Shown: positions 32,530-45,700 of the stretch, piece after piece
How the letters are laid out: every line of letters starts with the position of its first letter
Position numbering within the stretch: the stretch's first letter is position 1
From: Terana coerulea
Taxonomy: Eukaryota > Basidiomycota > Agaricomycetes > Polyporales > Phanerochaetaceae
Assembly (NCBI GenBank): GCA_024811115.1
Contig: JAKOGH010000743.1
Coordinates: 124,001-188,000 of the forward strand
Direction: 5' to 3'
DNA: 64,000 bases
The notes under the pieces: generated by a model
Seen by the model: the letters and a program-made list of their open reading frames with translations, nothing else
The model's database searches: none
What the model was told of the DNA's origin: nothing
Translations under genes and position numbers: made by a program

Positions 32530-33549
32530 TTGTTACAGGATGCTTTTATTTCAACGCTCGACGACGAGGAGCTGGAGCCTCCCACACCGTGCACTTGGGT
32601 GCGTTCCGACTGTTCCCGGCTGTACCCGGAAGGGCCTTTCTCTTACAATGTGTCTTTGTACCAGGCCTCAAGCTTAAGCTCGCGTTCTATCACCCATGAC
32701 GACCCTTCCACGTCCCAACTCTCCATGTCGTATGATCACGACGTTGTCGACCTCCCCGAAATCCCGTTTATGGCGACACCCTCCAGCACCGAAGAGGACG
32801 ACGACAGCGCGTTCTGGCCCGGCGCAATGCAGCGGAACCACTCCTCTGGCTCGTCTTCAGAACGCCACGTCGCGGTCCTGGGTCAGGCCTCGGAGCGCGT
32901 CCTCACGCACCATCGACGCCGCTCTGGCTCGCTCTCGTCCACGGCCTCGCGCCCGGCTCCCGCGCGGTCCATCCTGTCCTCGAGCTCCTCCATCAAAACG
33001 CGGAAGGGCCGGTCCCCGCCATCGGTCAAGTTCATGGACATGCCTACCATACACTACGAGGACGAGAGCGAGTACGACGACGACGACGAACGACGCGTGC
33101 AGGACGACGGGCCGACGTGGACGGCGGTCTCGAGTCCCGTCGCGGCGAGAAAGAAGCGGATATTCGGGCTGTTCAACTGGCTTGCCAGCCCGAGTAAGAA
33201 GAAGGCAGAGATCGTACCCGCACGACCGACTATCTCTGGGCCGATTCCATTATGCGAAGCACCGCGACGCAGTGTCGACAGCTCACGAAGGTGCATGAGC
33301 CCTTCGGATGCCCAGGAGTATCCGGTCGGTACGGTCGACAAACAGTATGCGGTCTGCAAGGTCGTGTACGAGTCGATTGCAGGGATACTGGAGCAGGCTG
33401 AGCGGGAAGGATCCTTAGTGGGTAATAAGGACTGTGATTTCTCTTGTGAGTCAATCGTCCCCATAATCATCTCGTTGGAGTTGAGGTCATTCCTGCAGGA
33501 TGAGATCATTTCACATTTATTGCTTTGCGCTGTTGGACGCTTAATCTAG
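32530..33549 (+). CDS. Hypothetical Ser/Asp-rich protein (5' end unresolved)
   Basis: Long open exon without its own ATG at the left end; a splice acceptor (CTTGTTACAG, ending 32538) precedes DAFISTLDDEELEPPTPCTW. The first in-frame ATG is 32725 (MSYDHDVVDLPEIPF). Features: Ser-rich stretches (SGSSSERH, RSGSLSSTASRPAPARSILSSSSS), an acidic run DESEYDDDDERR, a basic-hydrophobic patch KKRIFGLFNWLASPSKKK, and a C-terminal segment (QYAVCKVVYESIAGILEQAEREG) that could be helical. A further intron may start at 33447. I do not recognise the family; low complexity and phosphorylatable Ser suggest a disordered regulatory protein. Confidence 0.6.
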   Translation: MLQDAFISTLDDEELEPPTPCTWVRSDCSRLYPEGPFSYNVSLYQASSLSSRSITHDDPSTSQLSMSYDHDVVDLPEIPFMATPSSTEEDDDSAFWPGAMQRNHSSGSSSERHVAVLGQASERVLTHHRRRSGSLSSTASRPAPARSILSSSSSIKTRKGRSPPSVKFMDMPTIHYEDESEYDDDDERRVQDDGPTWTAVSSPVAARKKRIFGLFNWLASPSKKKAEIVPARPTISGPIPLCEAPRRSVDSSRRCMSPSDAQEYPVGTVDKQYAVCKVVYESIAGILEQAEREGSLVGNKDCDFSCESIVPIIISLELRSFLQDEIISHLLLCAVGRLI

Positions 33550-33794
33550 CATGAAGGTGCACAATTCGTACATCTTCGATGCTGCATGTGTACCACCGGG
33601 ACCCACAGTAGCACTGCAGGGGCGGGTTGTTTAACTGGCTGGTATTACGATAGCATAACGCTCCTGGATACATAGAGCGGACTAGTGGTAGATGAATGAG
33701 GATTGCTGTCATGTTTGACAGTGGGAGTTTTCATGGATCCTCGTTGGGATGGCCTAAATGCATTCGACGGTGAATCTCATGTCTCACCGGTCGT
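33550..33794. other. 3' intergenic between converging genes
   Basis: Spacer between the 3' ends of the hypothetical gene and MGR2. Nothing seen. Confidence 0.5.
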
Positions 33795-34375
33795 TCAGGA
33801 AGCAGTTCGTTGTTTCTCGGCCTCCCACCGTGCCTTCATAAGCACGACACCTGCCTCCCTTGAGTTCATCATTGGTGACAGTAGCTGCAACCGAGCAGCT
33901 TGCCAGTGCGGTGGCGCGTCGTTTCGGATGACCTGGTGACCACGGTCATTGGTCAGTGCGTGGGGTCTTTATGAGATGTCACTCACCGAACCGATGGAAA
34001 GGAAGAACCCGAAGGTAGCAGCACTACCCAGCATATATTGGGAAAGTGTTGAAAGCACTCCCCTAGGGCCAGCACCTCCTCTGTGAAACAATAAGTCTCC
34101 AAGCTGCGGTCATGTTGAAAGTCCATAAGTTGTGACGTACCGGAGAATGCTATACGAGCCAAAGATGAATCCAATAGTCAGGCCGACGCCCGTGCCCATC
34201 ATAGCACCCATCCTGATCACTCTCAGCCTACGCCTCCTCTACAAGTCATGGTAGACTTACTTCACTAGAGACAAATTCATTTACAGTCAACTAAGCATAT
34301 GCAACAATTTCGCTCACTCTTCTCCCAGATGGTGGGCCCCTGGGGCTGGCCGCGTTGTGGTGGCATTGGTGGCAT
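33795..34375 (-). CDS. MGR2: MGR2/ROMO1, TIM23 translocase subunit
   Basis: Four exons (34375-34318, 34219-34141, 34080-33987, 33932-33795) encode 122 residues: [19 protein letters not shown], then [20 protein letters not shown] and [20 protein letters not shown], two Gly-rich membrane helices with GxxxG packing, then VIRNDAPP and a charged tail. Mgr2 couples the TIM23 channel to Tim21 in the mitochondrial inner membrane and gates lateral release. Length and helix pattern match the family (yeast Mgr2 is about 113 residues). The start lies 177 bp from the start of PEX10 on the other strand. Confidence 0.88.
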
Positions 34376-34552
34376 TGTTGATGATGTTCGTAGAAAGGTG
34401 AAGGTAAGGATAGAAAATGATTCCGGTATGTGGGGCACAATGTGGATGGTGGACGTCAGGTTCAAAGTCCCGGATGAAATGGGCGTCTCGTGCGAGCTAC
34501 GCTTCACCTCCGCCACTGACATTCCCCGCACCCCGAAGGACAGCGATACGCT
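34376..34552. promoter_or_regulatory. Bidirectional promoter MGR2/PEX10
   Basis: Only 177 bp separate the two diverging start codons, so the core promoters must overlap. No clear TATA box was seen. Confidence 0.6.
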
Positions 34553-35769
34553 ATGTCAACCCCGCTACCGTCGTTTCCCTATGCCCAACAAGCGCAGATT
34601 AGTGTGTTACACTTTGACATGCAAAGTTGCTCGCGTAATGACGATCTCTGGCAGTACGTTCGAACCAGCGGGATATATTCCATCTCTCATCCCTCCGCGA
34701 GCAGACTGAGGGCGTACTGAGAGCTTGGTTTGGTGCGTCACATTGCTATCTGCTGCGCTTTGGTACCTAATATGACCTAGGTACGCGATGGCTGTCTCGC
34801 TGGGACAAGGAAATCGGGCTATTTGTTAAGCTGCTCTACTATGGACTTACTATTGGTCAGGGTGCGTCATGTCCACATGAGCGCGTTATAGGACATTAAC
34901 ATGCACGGCAGCGACGCAGACTCTTGGAGAAGAATACACCGGAATATGGCTGCATTCACTTCAAGCAGACCGTCCACCCTCTCGGAGTCTCCGAGCAGGG
35001 TTGATACTGCTCCCCACTCTGCCAAGCTACCTTGCTGCGAAATGGGGACCCGCTCTCCCGCCCGGTTCAAGGCTGAGTTCAATACTTAGAAGGGTACCTT
35101 TCGTCATTGAAACGCTTGCAGAAGTCAACCTCGCGATCTTCTACCTTCGAGGGACGTATTACCATCTCACGAGACGTTTCCTCAGCACTAGATATGTAAG
35201 TCTGCTCCTAAGAAGTATCGCGCTGCCCTCACGTGAAATGTCAGATCGCAGCCGTACCCCCTAACCCCAACGCGCGACCACCTTCATATTCGCTCCTTGG
35301 CATACTTATTGGAATCCGCCTCATCCACCGACTAATCACGCTCTTACGATCTCTGCGAGCAGAAGACGAGTCAGCCAACTCAAGCAAGGGGAAACGGCAC
35401 GCAGACGACTCACATGAGACGTATATTGATGACCTTCCCGTGTCAACAATGCTGGGACCCTATGACCCAGACGATCAACCTGTTGTCCCTGCCGAAGAAG
35501 ATGAACGCACAATCCTAGATGTTGCGCAGATTCCACCGGAGTTGAGGGCTAGTAGAAACTGCACACTATGTTTGGAAGAGCGAACGTCGAGTTGCGCGAC
35601 TGAGTGCGGGCATTTGTTTTGCTGGAGCTGCATTGTGGGCTGGGGCCGAGAAAAGGTGCGCGCCGATGGTGTTGTCCTTCAATCTGTGTTGACGTCGTTC
35701 CAGGCAGAGTGTCCTCTTTGCCGACAGTCGCTTAGTATAACAAAGCTATTGCCGATATATAACCTGTAA
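34553..35769 (+). CDS. PEX10: Peroxin-10, RING E3 of the peroxisome import machinery
   Basis: Starts [16 protein letters not shown], followed across introns by [30 protein letters not shown] and [23 protein letters not shown], the Pex2/Pex10/Pex12 domain with its membrane segments. The C-terminal RING reads CTLCLEE...[13 protein letters not shown], then across the last intron CPLCRQ, a C3HC4 zinc site with all ligands present. Pex10 ubiquitinates the import receptor Pex5 with Pex2 and Pex12 in the peroxisomal membrane. About five introns, and no frame problem was noticed. Confidence 0.92.
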
Positions 35770-35912
35770 GCTGAAGTTGAGGCTTTGTGACATGGCGGCG
35801 GCGTGGCGCACGAGTACGATGAACAAGATGGAAATTGTCAAAAGCGCACAGCAAAGGTTACAACAAGCGTGCACGGGTGTGCAACTTTTACACTGACGGT
35901 CCCACAAACATA

Positions 35913-36525
35913 CTATACGACTTGTTGTATCAACGTGATGTTATCGCCCTTCAGCAGTATGCGACCTGTGTTGGTGGATAAGTATGGTCCTCAGTGGCTA
36001 CAGAAGAATACGCACCGAGCTCCCGTCGTGGCTTGGCATCCTTCACGTAAACCTCCGCTGCCTCGTCCACTACCAGGTTCATGAACTCGTCGAATCCCTA
36101 GACGCGTGATCAGCAAGAGTGAACATGATACAGGACAGAGCAAAGCAAAAGTAGTCGAAGCGAAGGCGCGGAGGCACCAGATATATGCGACACAGATCAT
36201 ATCGCAGACAGCAGCGAATACAACTCCTTTCCATGAACATGTAATTCAACGCCGAGTGGGTTCGGATTGAACTGGAACACGCACAATGATTCGTCCCTCG
36301 ATGCGCATCTCGATGTTGTCATACAGCCACAGAACGACCTTTTGCCTCTGTAGAGCACTTCCGTTAGTGATAATTCAGCCCTCAGGAAGTTGCGAGCGGA
36401 CCTGTTGCAGGTTCTTGAATATAACATTCTGTCACATTTGCGGTTTTGAGCTAAATGAGCATAGTAGGAAAAGCCGACGAGCTTACGATTGGCTGAACCA
36501 GTACACGCTGCTGACGACCAGACAT
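35913..36525 (-). CDS. SME1: Small nuclear ribonucleoprotein SmE
   Basis: Five exons (36525-36487, 36428-36402, 36347-36285, 36097-36016, 35965-35913) encode 87 residues: [87 protein letters not shown]. Both Sm motifs are intact ([25 protein letters not shown]). SmE is one of seven Sm proteins ringing the spliceosomal snRNAs in the nucleus. All exon phases close exactly. The start is 186 bp from that of dhc2 on the other strand. Confidence 0.93.
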
Positions 36526-36711
36526 GATGAACAAAAGGACGTGAAAGAGAAAGGTATCGGTCGTTTAGAGAAAGAGGATGTGGAGGGAGTCGAGGTTGGC
36601 TGCAGGCAGCAAGTCCCTGCGAAGCGCCCACTTTCAGGCTTTCGGCAGGCTCCGAGCAGCATATTGGGCCTCGTTGGCGACGCGACGCGTGCCAGCCTTT
36701 TCACTCCCAAC
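36526..36711. promoter_or_regulatory. Bidirectional promoter SmE/dhc2
   Basis: 186 bp between diverging start codons. No TATA box recognised. Confidence 0.55.
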
Positions 36712-39700
36712 ATGTCGCTGGAGGTATGCACATATTCCTCTCACTTCAGGCGCATCAACTCATGCCTACCTTACTTCGCAGGTGTTGGCACCCTCCAACT
36801 CGTCGACTGCGGCGGCAGTGACGTTCATCACCTTCGTTCAGGACTTGAAGCGCAAGACCAAGACATGGGGTCCAATGATAGAGCTCTGTGCGAGCGGCGA
36901 GAAGACACTAGAACGCTTTCGATACCAGTTTCCCGACGATTGGTTATATAGCGACCAGCTTAGAGGAGAGTGGAGCGCATACAACGAGATCCTCAAGAGA
37001 AAGAACGATTCCATTCAAGAGCAACTTGGTGAGTGGTCATGTTTATTGAAGGGGACGAGTCATAAACGGGTACACTAGCGGGACTGCAACTCAAAATTGT
37101 TGCGGAGGACAAGATTATTGAGAACAAGATCAACGATGTCATGCAGGAGTGGGAGCAAACACGTCCTGTCCAGGGAAGCATTCGCGCAGACACCGCGCTC
37201 AATACTATCAACGTCTTCGAGGGACGTCTCACTCGTGTACAAGAAGAATACGATCTCGTTTGCCGCGCGAAGGAAGCATTAGACCTCGAGCTCATACGCC
37301 ACACACGGCTTGAGCCCATATTCGAGGAGTTGCGGGACCTGAAGGGTGTGTGGACAGCTCTGTCGGGCATCTGGAGCCAAGTCAACGAGCTACGGGAGCT
37401 CTCATGGGCGACAGTGCAGCCGAGGAAGTTGAGGCAGCAACTGGACGGCCTGCTTTCGTCCACGAAGGAGATGCCGACGCGAATGCGCCAGTATGCGGCA
37501 TTTGAATACGTCCAGGAGGTCTTGCGAGGGCTTCTCAAGTCGAACGTATTGATCTCTGAACTCAAGTCGGAAGCGTTGAAGGATAGACATTGGAAGACGC
37601 TGTTCAAGAATCTCAAGCTTCCAGCGCAAATCAGTTTGTCCCTGTGAGTATGGAAAATTAATTCGCTGTGTGGCTCAATATAACATCGAGTGGCTAGGAT
37701 GACCCTCGGCCACGTGTACGACATGGACTTGAAGAGAAACGAGAGCTTAATAAAGGAGGTCATCGTGCAAGCGCAAGGAGAAGTGCGTGCCTCGACAGAT
37801 CGCCCCCTTCGAGCTACGTGCTGATATCTAATTGCAGATGGCCCTTGAGGAATACATCAGACAAGTCAAGGAGACGTGGACGAACTACACCTTGGATCTC
37901 GTCAACTACCAGAACAAGTGCCGTCTTATTAGAGGGTGGGATGACCTATTCAACAAGTGCAGCGAGAATCTCAACTCGCTCACGGCAATGAAGCTCTCCC
38001 CGTATTACAAGGGTCTGTATATACCGTCATTACGCGTTGCCATATCTCTGACCTTCTCGTTATTCAGTGTTCGACGAAGAGGCTGGTTCCTGGGAGGAAA
38101 AGCTTAACCGCATCCACGTCCTATTCGGTGAGTTGTTTGATGTTTATTAACCCATTAATTTGGCCTCACCTATATGCAGACGTCTGGATTGACGTTCAGC
38201 GCCAGTGGGTATATCTCGAGGGTATTTTTTCCGGCAGTGCCGATATCAAGCATCTTCTGCCAGTCGAGAGCGCTCGCTTTGCTAACATCAACACGGAGTT
38301 CCTCGCCGTCATGAAGAAAGTCTACAAGTCTCCATTCGTCCTCGACGTTATGAATATTCAGGGCATTCAGAAGAGTTTGGAGCGTCTCGCGGACCTGCTC
38401 AACAAGATTCAGAAGGCCTTGGGAGAGTATCTCGAGCGCGAGCGTGCTTCGTTCCCTCGTTTCTACTTCGTTGGTGACGAAGACTTGCTCGAAATTATCG
38501 GCAACTCGAAGGAGATCCTCCGTATCATGAAGCATCTGAAGAAGATGTTCGCGGGCATATCGACCATCAGTCTCGACGACGAGCTCACGATGATAAAAGG
38601 AATGGCCTCAAGAGAAGGAGAAGAGGTTACGTTCAAGGACCCAATCCTACTCAAGGACTTCCCCAAGATAAATGACTGGTTGACCAAGCTCGAGACCGAA
38701 ATGCGAGTCTCGCTAGCACAATTGCTGTGCGACGCCGTAGCTGAGCTGCAGGCATTCTACGGCGCTGGCAATGCCCTTCCACGGGATCAGTTCATCGCAT
38801 GGGTCGAGAAATTCCCTGCTCAGCTCGTCACGCTGGCTATCCAAGTGGCTTGGACTGCTTCGATCGAGGCCGCTCTTCGGCAGTCTGAGTCTCTTGAAGG
38901 ACCGCTGGACACCGTACGCCAAGGGTTGGACCTCCTTGCCGATGTCGTCCTCACCGAGCTCAGCGCTGTCACCCGTCGCAAATGCGAGCACCTCATCACA
39001 GAACTTGTCCATCAGCGAGATGTCATCCGCACGCTCATCCAGCAGCGCGTCACCGACAACCGCGCCTTTTCTTGGCTCTATCAGATGCGTTACTACTTAG
39101 ATCCAGCAGTAGAAAACCCGTTGGATCGACTTGCCATCAGGGTCGCGGACGCGACATTCCCATACGGATGGGAGTACTTGGGTGTTCCGGATCGTCTCGT
39201 GCAAACACCTCTCACTGACCGGTGTTACTTGACGTTAACGCAAGCCCTTGACAAACAGCTAGGCGGTTCTCCTTTCGGCCCTGCCGGAACTGGTGGGTAT
39301 TTTCTCAGCGAAACAGCACTCTTAATCCTGACGTCTTCCTTCCAGGCAAAACTGAATCCGTCAAGGCTCTTGGTGTTCAGCTCGGACGTTTTGTCCTGGT
39401 CTTCTGTTGCGACGAAACATTTGACTTCCAGGCGATGGGTCGTATCTTCGTTGGTCTTTGCCAAGTCGGCGCCTGGGGTTGTTTCGACGAGTTCAACCGT
39501 CTCGAGGAGCGTATTCTCAGCGCTGTTTCACAGCAAGTCCAGACCATTCAGCAGGGCCTGGCCGATCTGGTCAAGAATCCCAACACTGAAATTGAGCTGG
39601 TTGGAAAGAACGTCAAGCTCAACAGTAACATGGGCGTCTTCATTACCACCAACCCTGGTTACGCTGGTCGCGCAACCCTCCCGCCCAATCTGACGAAACT

Positions 39701-42700
39701 ATTCCGGCCCATGGCCATGACGCGGCCTGACCGGGAGCTTATCGCCCAGGTCATGTTGTTCTCCCAAGGTTTCCGCACTGCCGAATCCCTCGCCTCCAAG
39801 ATCGTCCCGTTCTTCAACCTTTGCGACGAACAGCTATCTCCACAGCCTCACTACGACTTCGGTTTGCGAGCCCTCAAGGCTGTCTTGGCAAGTGCCGGTA
39901 TTCTGAAGCGTGAACGTCTCCAGCTTGCACGTTCCGAGGAAGAGCCTGCCGAGGGACTCTCCGATAGTGCTTCTGAACAAGTCATTCTCATCCAGAGTGT
40001 GACAGAGACCATCGTTCCCAAGCTGGTCGCTGACGATGTTCCGCTCCTCACGAGCCTGCTCGCGGATGTGTTCCCTGGTGTGGACTACGTCCCCGTCAAC
40101 CTTGATGCGCTCCGCGAGCAAATCAGCAAGGTCTGCACCAACAAGAGGCTCGTGCAGGGTGAGCGGTGGATCTCGAAGATTCTGCAGCTGTACCAGATCC
40201 AGAAGATCCAACACGGTCTCATGATGGTCGGTCCCTCCGGAAGTGGCAAGACGAACGCATGGCAAGTGCTTCTGGCTGCGCTGGAAAGACTGGACGGCGT
40301 TGAAGGAGTCGCCTATGTTATCGATCCCAAGGCTATGGACAAGGATGCGCTGTATGGTACTCTCGACCCGACAACCCGTGAATGGAACGATGGCCTATTC
40401 ACGCACACCCTCCGAAAGATCGTCGACGACGTCCGTGGCGAGAGTGGCAAGAGGCACTGGATCATCTTCGACGGCGATGTCGATCCTGAATGGGTCGAGA
40501 ACTTGAACAGGTACGCATCCATCCCATCAACCAGTCATACAACTGCCTACTTACAATACATAGCGTTCTCGATGACAACAAGTTGCTCACCCTCCCCAAC
40601 GGTGAACGTCTCAACCTGCCGCCCAACGTGCGCATTATGTTCGAAGTCGAGCATTTGAAGTACGCGACTCTCGCTACTGTCAGTCGCTGCGGTATGATCT
40701 GGTTCAGCGAGGATGTCGTCGAGCCATCCATGGTGTGTCGCAACTACTTAGACACCTTGGCCTCTGTTCCTCTCGATGCAGAGGATGAAGACGCCCTTGA
40801 TATTCCTGGTCGCCGCACGGACGCGGATGACGACTCAGGCTCCGCAAATCTCATCACGCAGAAACAGATTGGTGCTATCCTCGAACCGTACTTCGCCGAA
40901 GACGATCTCGTAGCGGCAGCTCTCAAGTACGCTGAAGGCATCGAACATATCATGGACTTCACCGAGATTCGCGCTCTCAACACCTTGTTCTCCCTTATCA
41001 ACAAGACAGTCCGCAACGTCATCGAATACAACATCCAGCATGTCGACTTCCCCCCTGACATCGGAGCGCGTCGAGCAGTATGTCACGAAGAGGCTCCTGG
41101 TGAATCTCATCTGGGCCTTCTCTGGCGACGCCAAGCTGGATCTTCGCGCGGAGATGGGAGAGTTCTTGAGGAAACAAACTGGAATAGATCTTCCCCACTA
41201 GCGCAAGGTGGTTCTCTCTTGGACTACGACGTACAAGTCAACAACGGTGAATGGACAGCCTGGCAGGCTCGGGTGCCCGTTGTTGAGATTGAACCACAAG
41301 CGGTCACCGCGTCCGACGTTGTGGTCCCCACTATCGATACTGTGCGCCACGAAGAGGTCCTCTACTCTTGGCTATCGGAGCACAAGCCGCTCATGCTCTG
41401 TGGCCCTCCAGGTTCGGGTAAGACCATGACTTTGTTCAGCGCTCTCCGCAAGCTTCCCGATATGGAGGTCGTCGGCTTGAACTTCTCTAGTGCCACGACG
41501 CCGGAGCTGATCTTGAAGACATTCGAACAATATTGCGAGTATCGGAAGACCCCCAATGGCGTTGTTCTTGCTCCCGCTCAGATCGGCCGCTGGCTTGTGG
41601 TCTTCTGCGACGAGATTAACCTGCCCGCCACGGACAAGTACGGCACCCAGCGTGTCATCTCGTTCATCCGTCAGCTCGTCGAATGTGGTGGCTACTGGCG
41701 CACGAAAGACATGGCTTGGGTCAAGCTTGAGCGTATTCAATTCGTTGGCGCCTGCAATCCTCCGACTGATCCCGGCCGTGTACCCCTCAGCCACCGTTTC
41801 CTTCGCCATGCCCCGCTAGTGATGGTCGACTATCCTGGCGAGCTCTCGTTGAAGCAGATCTACGGAACATACAATCGCGGTCTGTTGAAAGTCGTTCCCA
41901 ACTTGCGGGCGTACGCCTCGCCGCTTACGGATGCAATGGTCGATCTTTACCTCGCCTCGCAAAAGCGCTTCACCACAGACATCCAAGCACACTATGTATA
42001 CAGTCCACGTGAGCTTACTCGTTGGGTACGTGGTATCTACGAGGCAATCCGTCCCCTGGAAATGCTCTCCGTCGAAGGTCTTGTGCGAGTATGGGCCCAC
42101 GAGGCCCTACGATTATTCCAGGACCGTCTCGTCACTGAGGAAGAAAAGCAATGGACCGACGAGCATATCGACTCTGCTGCTATGGACCATTTCCCTACTA
42201 TCAACAGGGACGAAGCGCTGTCTCGACCCATTCTATTCTCCAACTGGACATCGAAGGACTACGTTCCCGTCGATCGAGAGACACTCCGAGAATACACGAA
42301 AGCACGCCTCAGGGTTTTCTACGAGGAAGAACTCGACGTACCACTTGTATTGTTCAACGACGTGTTGGACCATGTCCTTCGCATCGACCGCGTGTTCCGC
42401 CAGATCCAAGGTCATCTGCTACTCATCGGTGTCAGTGGTAGCGGCAAAGTACGTCAATTGTTTTCTGTTTGTGTTGCTATATTTGACACTTTTGTGCCCA
42501 GACCACCTTATCCCGCTTCGTCGCATGGATGAATGGCTTGAACATCTTCCAAATCAAGGTCTCAAACAAATACACTGGCGAAGACTTCGATGAAGACCTC
42601 CGGACCGTTCTACGTCGCGCAGGTTGCAAGGGCGAGAAGGTGTGTTTCATCATGGACGAGTCGAACGTCCTGGACTCGGGTTTCTTGGAGCGAATGAATA

Positions 42701-45700
42701 CCCTCTTGGCCAACGCCGAGGTGCCTGGTCTATTCGAAGGCGACGAGCATTCCGCGCTCATGACCGCTTGCAAAGAAGGTTCACAGCGCGACGGCCTTAT
42801 GCTTGATTCTCACGAGGAGCTCTACCGCTGGTTTACTCAGCAAGTCGCGAAGAACTTGCACGTAGTGTTCACTATGAACCCTCCCGAGAATGGCCTAGCA
42901 TCACGAGCGGCGACCTCACCAGCGTTGTTCAACCGTTGTGTCCTGGATTGGTTCGGAGACTGGTCCGATCAGGCATTCTACCAAGTCGGTATGGAGTTCA
43001 CGCAAACCCTCGATCTTGACTTGTCCTCCTACAACCCGCCGTCACACTTCCCCATCGCCTACCGCGAGCTTTCCATGCCTCCTATCCACCGAAACGCCGT
43101 TGTCAACGCGCTCGTCTTTGTACACCAGTCTCTGCATCAGATCAACCAACGTCTTAGCCGGCGACAAGGCCGGTACAACTATGTCACTCCCAGACACTAT
43201 CTCGACTTGTGAGTATTGTCATATCGGACTTGCACTGCAACTAACACAATACTACAGCATCAACCACTATGTCCGTCTTCACAACGAGAAGCGTGAGGAG
43301 CTGGAGGAGCAGCAACGTCACTTGCACGTCGGTCTGGACAAGCTGCGAGACACGGTCACCCAGGTCGAGGAGCTGCGGAAGAGTCTCGCGATCAAACGCG
43401 CACAACTCGAAGCCAAGAACAGCGAGGCGAACGAAAAGCTCAAACGGATGGTTGCAGATCAGCAGGAAGCCGAACAAAAGAAGGCGGCCTCAATCAACAT
43501 TCAAGCAGCACTCGTCGAGCAGGACAAGCATATCGAGCAACGACGAGCAGTGGTCATGGCGGATTTGGCTGACGCAGAGCCTGCTGTTTTGGATGCGCAG
43601 TCCGCCGTCAGCAACATCAAGCGGCAACACCTGCAGGAAGTGCGTACGATGGCCAACCCTCCCGAGGCCGTGAAGCTGGCAATGGAGTCTGTTTGCACGA
43701 TCCTTGGCCACAAGATCGACAGCTGGCGAACGGTGCAAGGTATCATCCGTCGCGACGATTTCATTCAGCGCATCGTCAACTTCGACACGGTCAACCAGAT
43801 GACGAAGCAGTTGCGAGACGTCATGAAACGAGACTTCCTCAGCCGGCCGTCGTTCAACTTCGAGACCGTCAACCGTGCAAGTAAGGCCTGCGGTCCGCTG
43901 GTGAAGTGGGCCATTGCGCAGGTCCGCTTCTCCGAGATTCTCGACAAGGTGGAACCCCTCCGGAACGAGGTGCAGTCCTTGGAGGATCAAGCCGAGGAGA
44001 CGAAGCAGCAAGCTTCGATGATCATCAAGATGATATCCGAGCTAGAGGCCAGTATCGAGAGGTACAAGGACGAGTATGCCGCCTTGATCAGGGAGACACA
44101 GGCCATTCAAGGCGAGATGGAACGCGTCCAGGGTAAGGTCGATCGCAGCATGAAGCTGCTCGAGAGCTTGTCGTCCGAGAAGGAACGATGGGAAACTGGC
44201 AGCCGCACTTTCGACACCGAGATGGGTACGATTGTCGGCGACGTGCTCTTGTCTGCTGCTTTCTTGGCGTACGCTGGTTTCTTCGATCAACAGTACCGTG
44301 AGATGATGTGGCAGGAGTGGTCCACTCACCTCGCAGATGCAAACATCAAGTTCAAGACCGAACTTTCCCTCCCCGAGTACTTGTCCACGGCGGATGACCG
44401 ACTCAGCTGGCAATCGAAGTCCCTCCCATCGGACAACCTCTGCATAGAGAACGCCATCATGATCAAGAGATTCAGTCGTTACCCACTCATCATCGACCCT
44501 ACGGGTCAAGCCACCACCTTCCTGCTCAACGAGTACAAGGATCGGAAAATTACCGTCACAAGCTTCCTCGATGAGGCGTTCCTCAAGGTACTCGAGAGCG
44601 CCCTGCGTTTCGGCAATACCCTCCTCATTCAAGACGTGGAGCACCTGGATCCTATCCTCAATCCCGTCCTCAACAAGGAGATCCGGAGGACTGGCGGACG
44701 TGTTCTCATTCGCCTTGGAAGCCAAGACATCGACTTCTCTCCGTCGTTCACCATGTTCTTGGCAACTCGGGATCCCTCGGTCGAATTCTCACCAGATATT
44801 TGCAGTCGCGTTACGTTCGTCAACTTCACGATGACCAGGAGCAGTCTTCAGAGCCAGTCTCTGGATCAGGTTCTCAAGGTCGAGAGGCCCGACACCGAGC
44901 GCAAACGTACCGATTTGATGAAGATGCAAGGCGAGTTCAGGCTGCGTCTCCGGACACTCGAGAAGCTTCTACTTCAAGCACTGAATGAATCCTCTGGCAA
45001 CATCCTCGACGACGACAAGGTCATCGATACACTAGAGACCTTGAAACGAGAGGCAGCCGAAATCACTCGCAAAGTAGAAGAGACGGACGTGGTCATGAAG
45101 GAAGTCGAGCAAGTCACTGCGGAGTACCTCCCGCTCGCCCAGGCGTGCAGCGCTGTTTTCTTCATTTTGGAGCAGCTGAATCTCGTGAATCACTTCTACC
45201 AGTTCTCCCTCCGCTTCTTCCTCGACATCTTTGACTACGTGCTGCATCAGAATCCGAACCTCAAGGGTGTCACCGATCAAGCCCGACGAAGGGACATCCT
45301 TCTCAGCGACCTTTTCCTGACGGTCTACAAGAGAACTGCGAGAGCATTGCTGCACCGAGACCATGTGATGCTTGCGGTTCTTCTCGCCCAAGTGAAATTG
45401 CGAGGCGTCGAAGAAATCGCTGACGAGCTGGAGTTCCTTCTGGAGAGTGGCGACGGCGCTGTGTCTTCTGGTGTCTCGCAAGAACAGCAAATTCCTTTCC
45501 TTTCAGTCGAGCAAATGCAACGGCTTGAGAACTTCGCCAAACAGCCAATCTTCAAACCCGTGCCAGCCCATATCGCGGAACACGAAGACCAGTGGGCGCC
45601 TTTCCTCGAGTCAAATACGCCAGAGCTGGCCGTGCCGTACCCATGGGGCCCTAGCACTCGTAAGTGACGGCCCTCATGATGATATCGACCATTCGCTAAT

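Noticed and set aside
41056..41196. A fast-evolving or novel segment in dynein between AAA2 and AAA3
   Set aside because: It is an out-of-frame reading between a gained and a lost C; the alternate frame gives the conserved dynein sequence.
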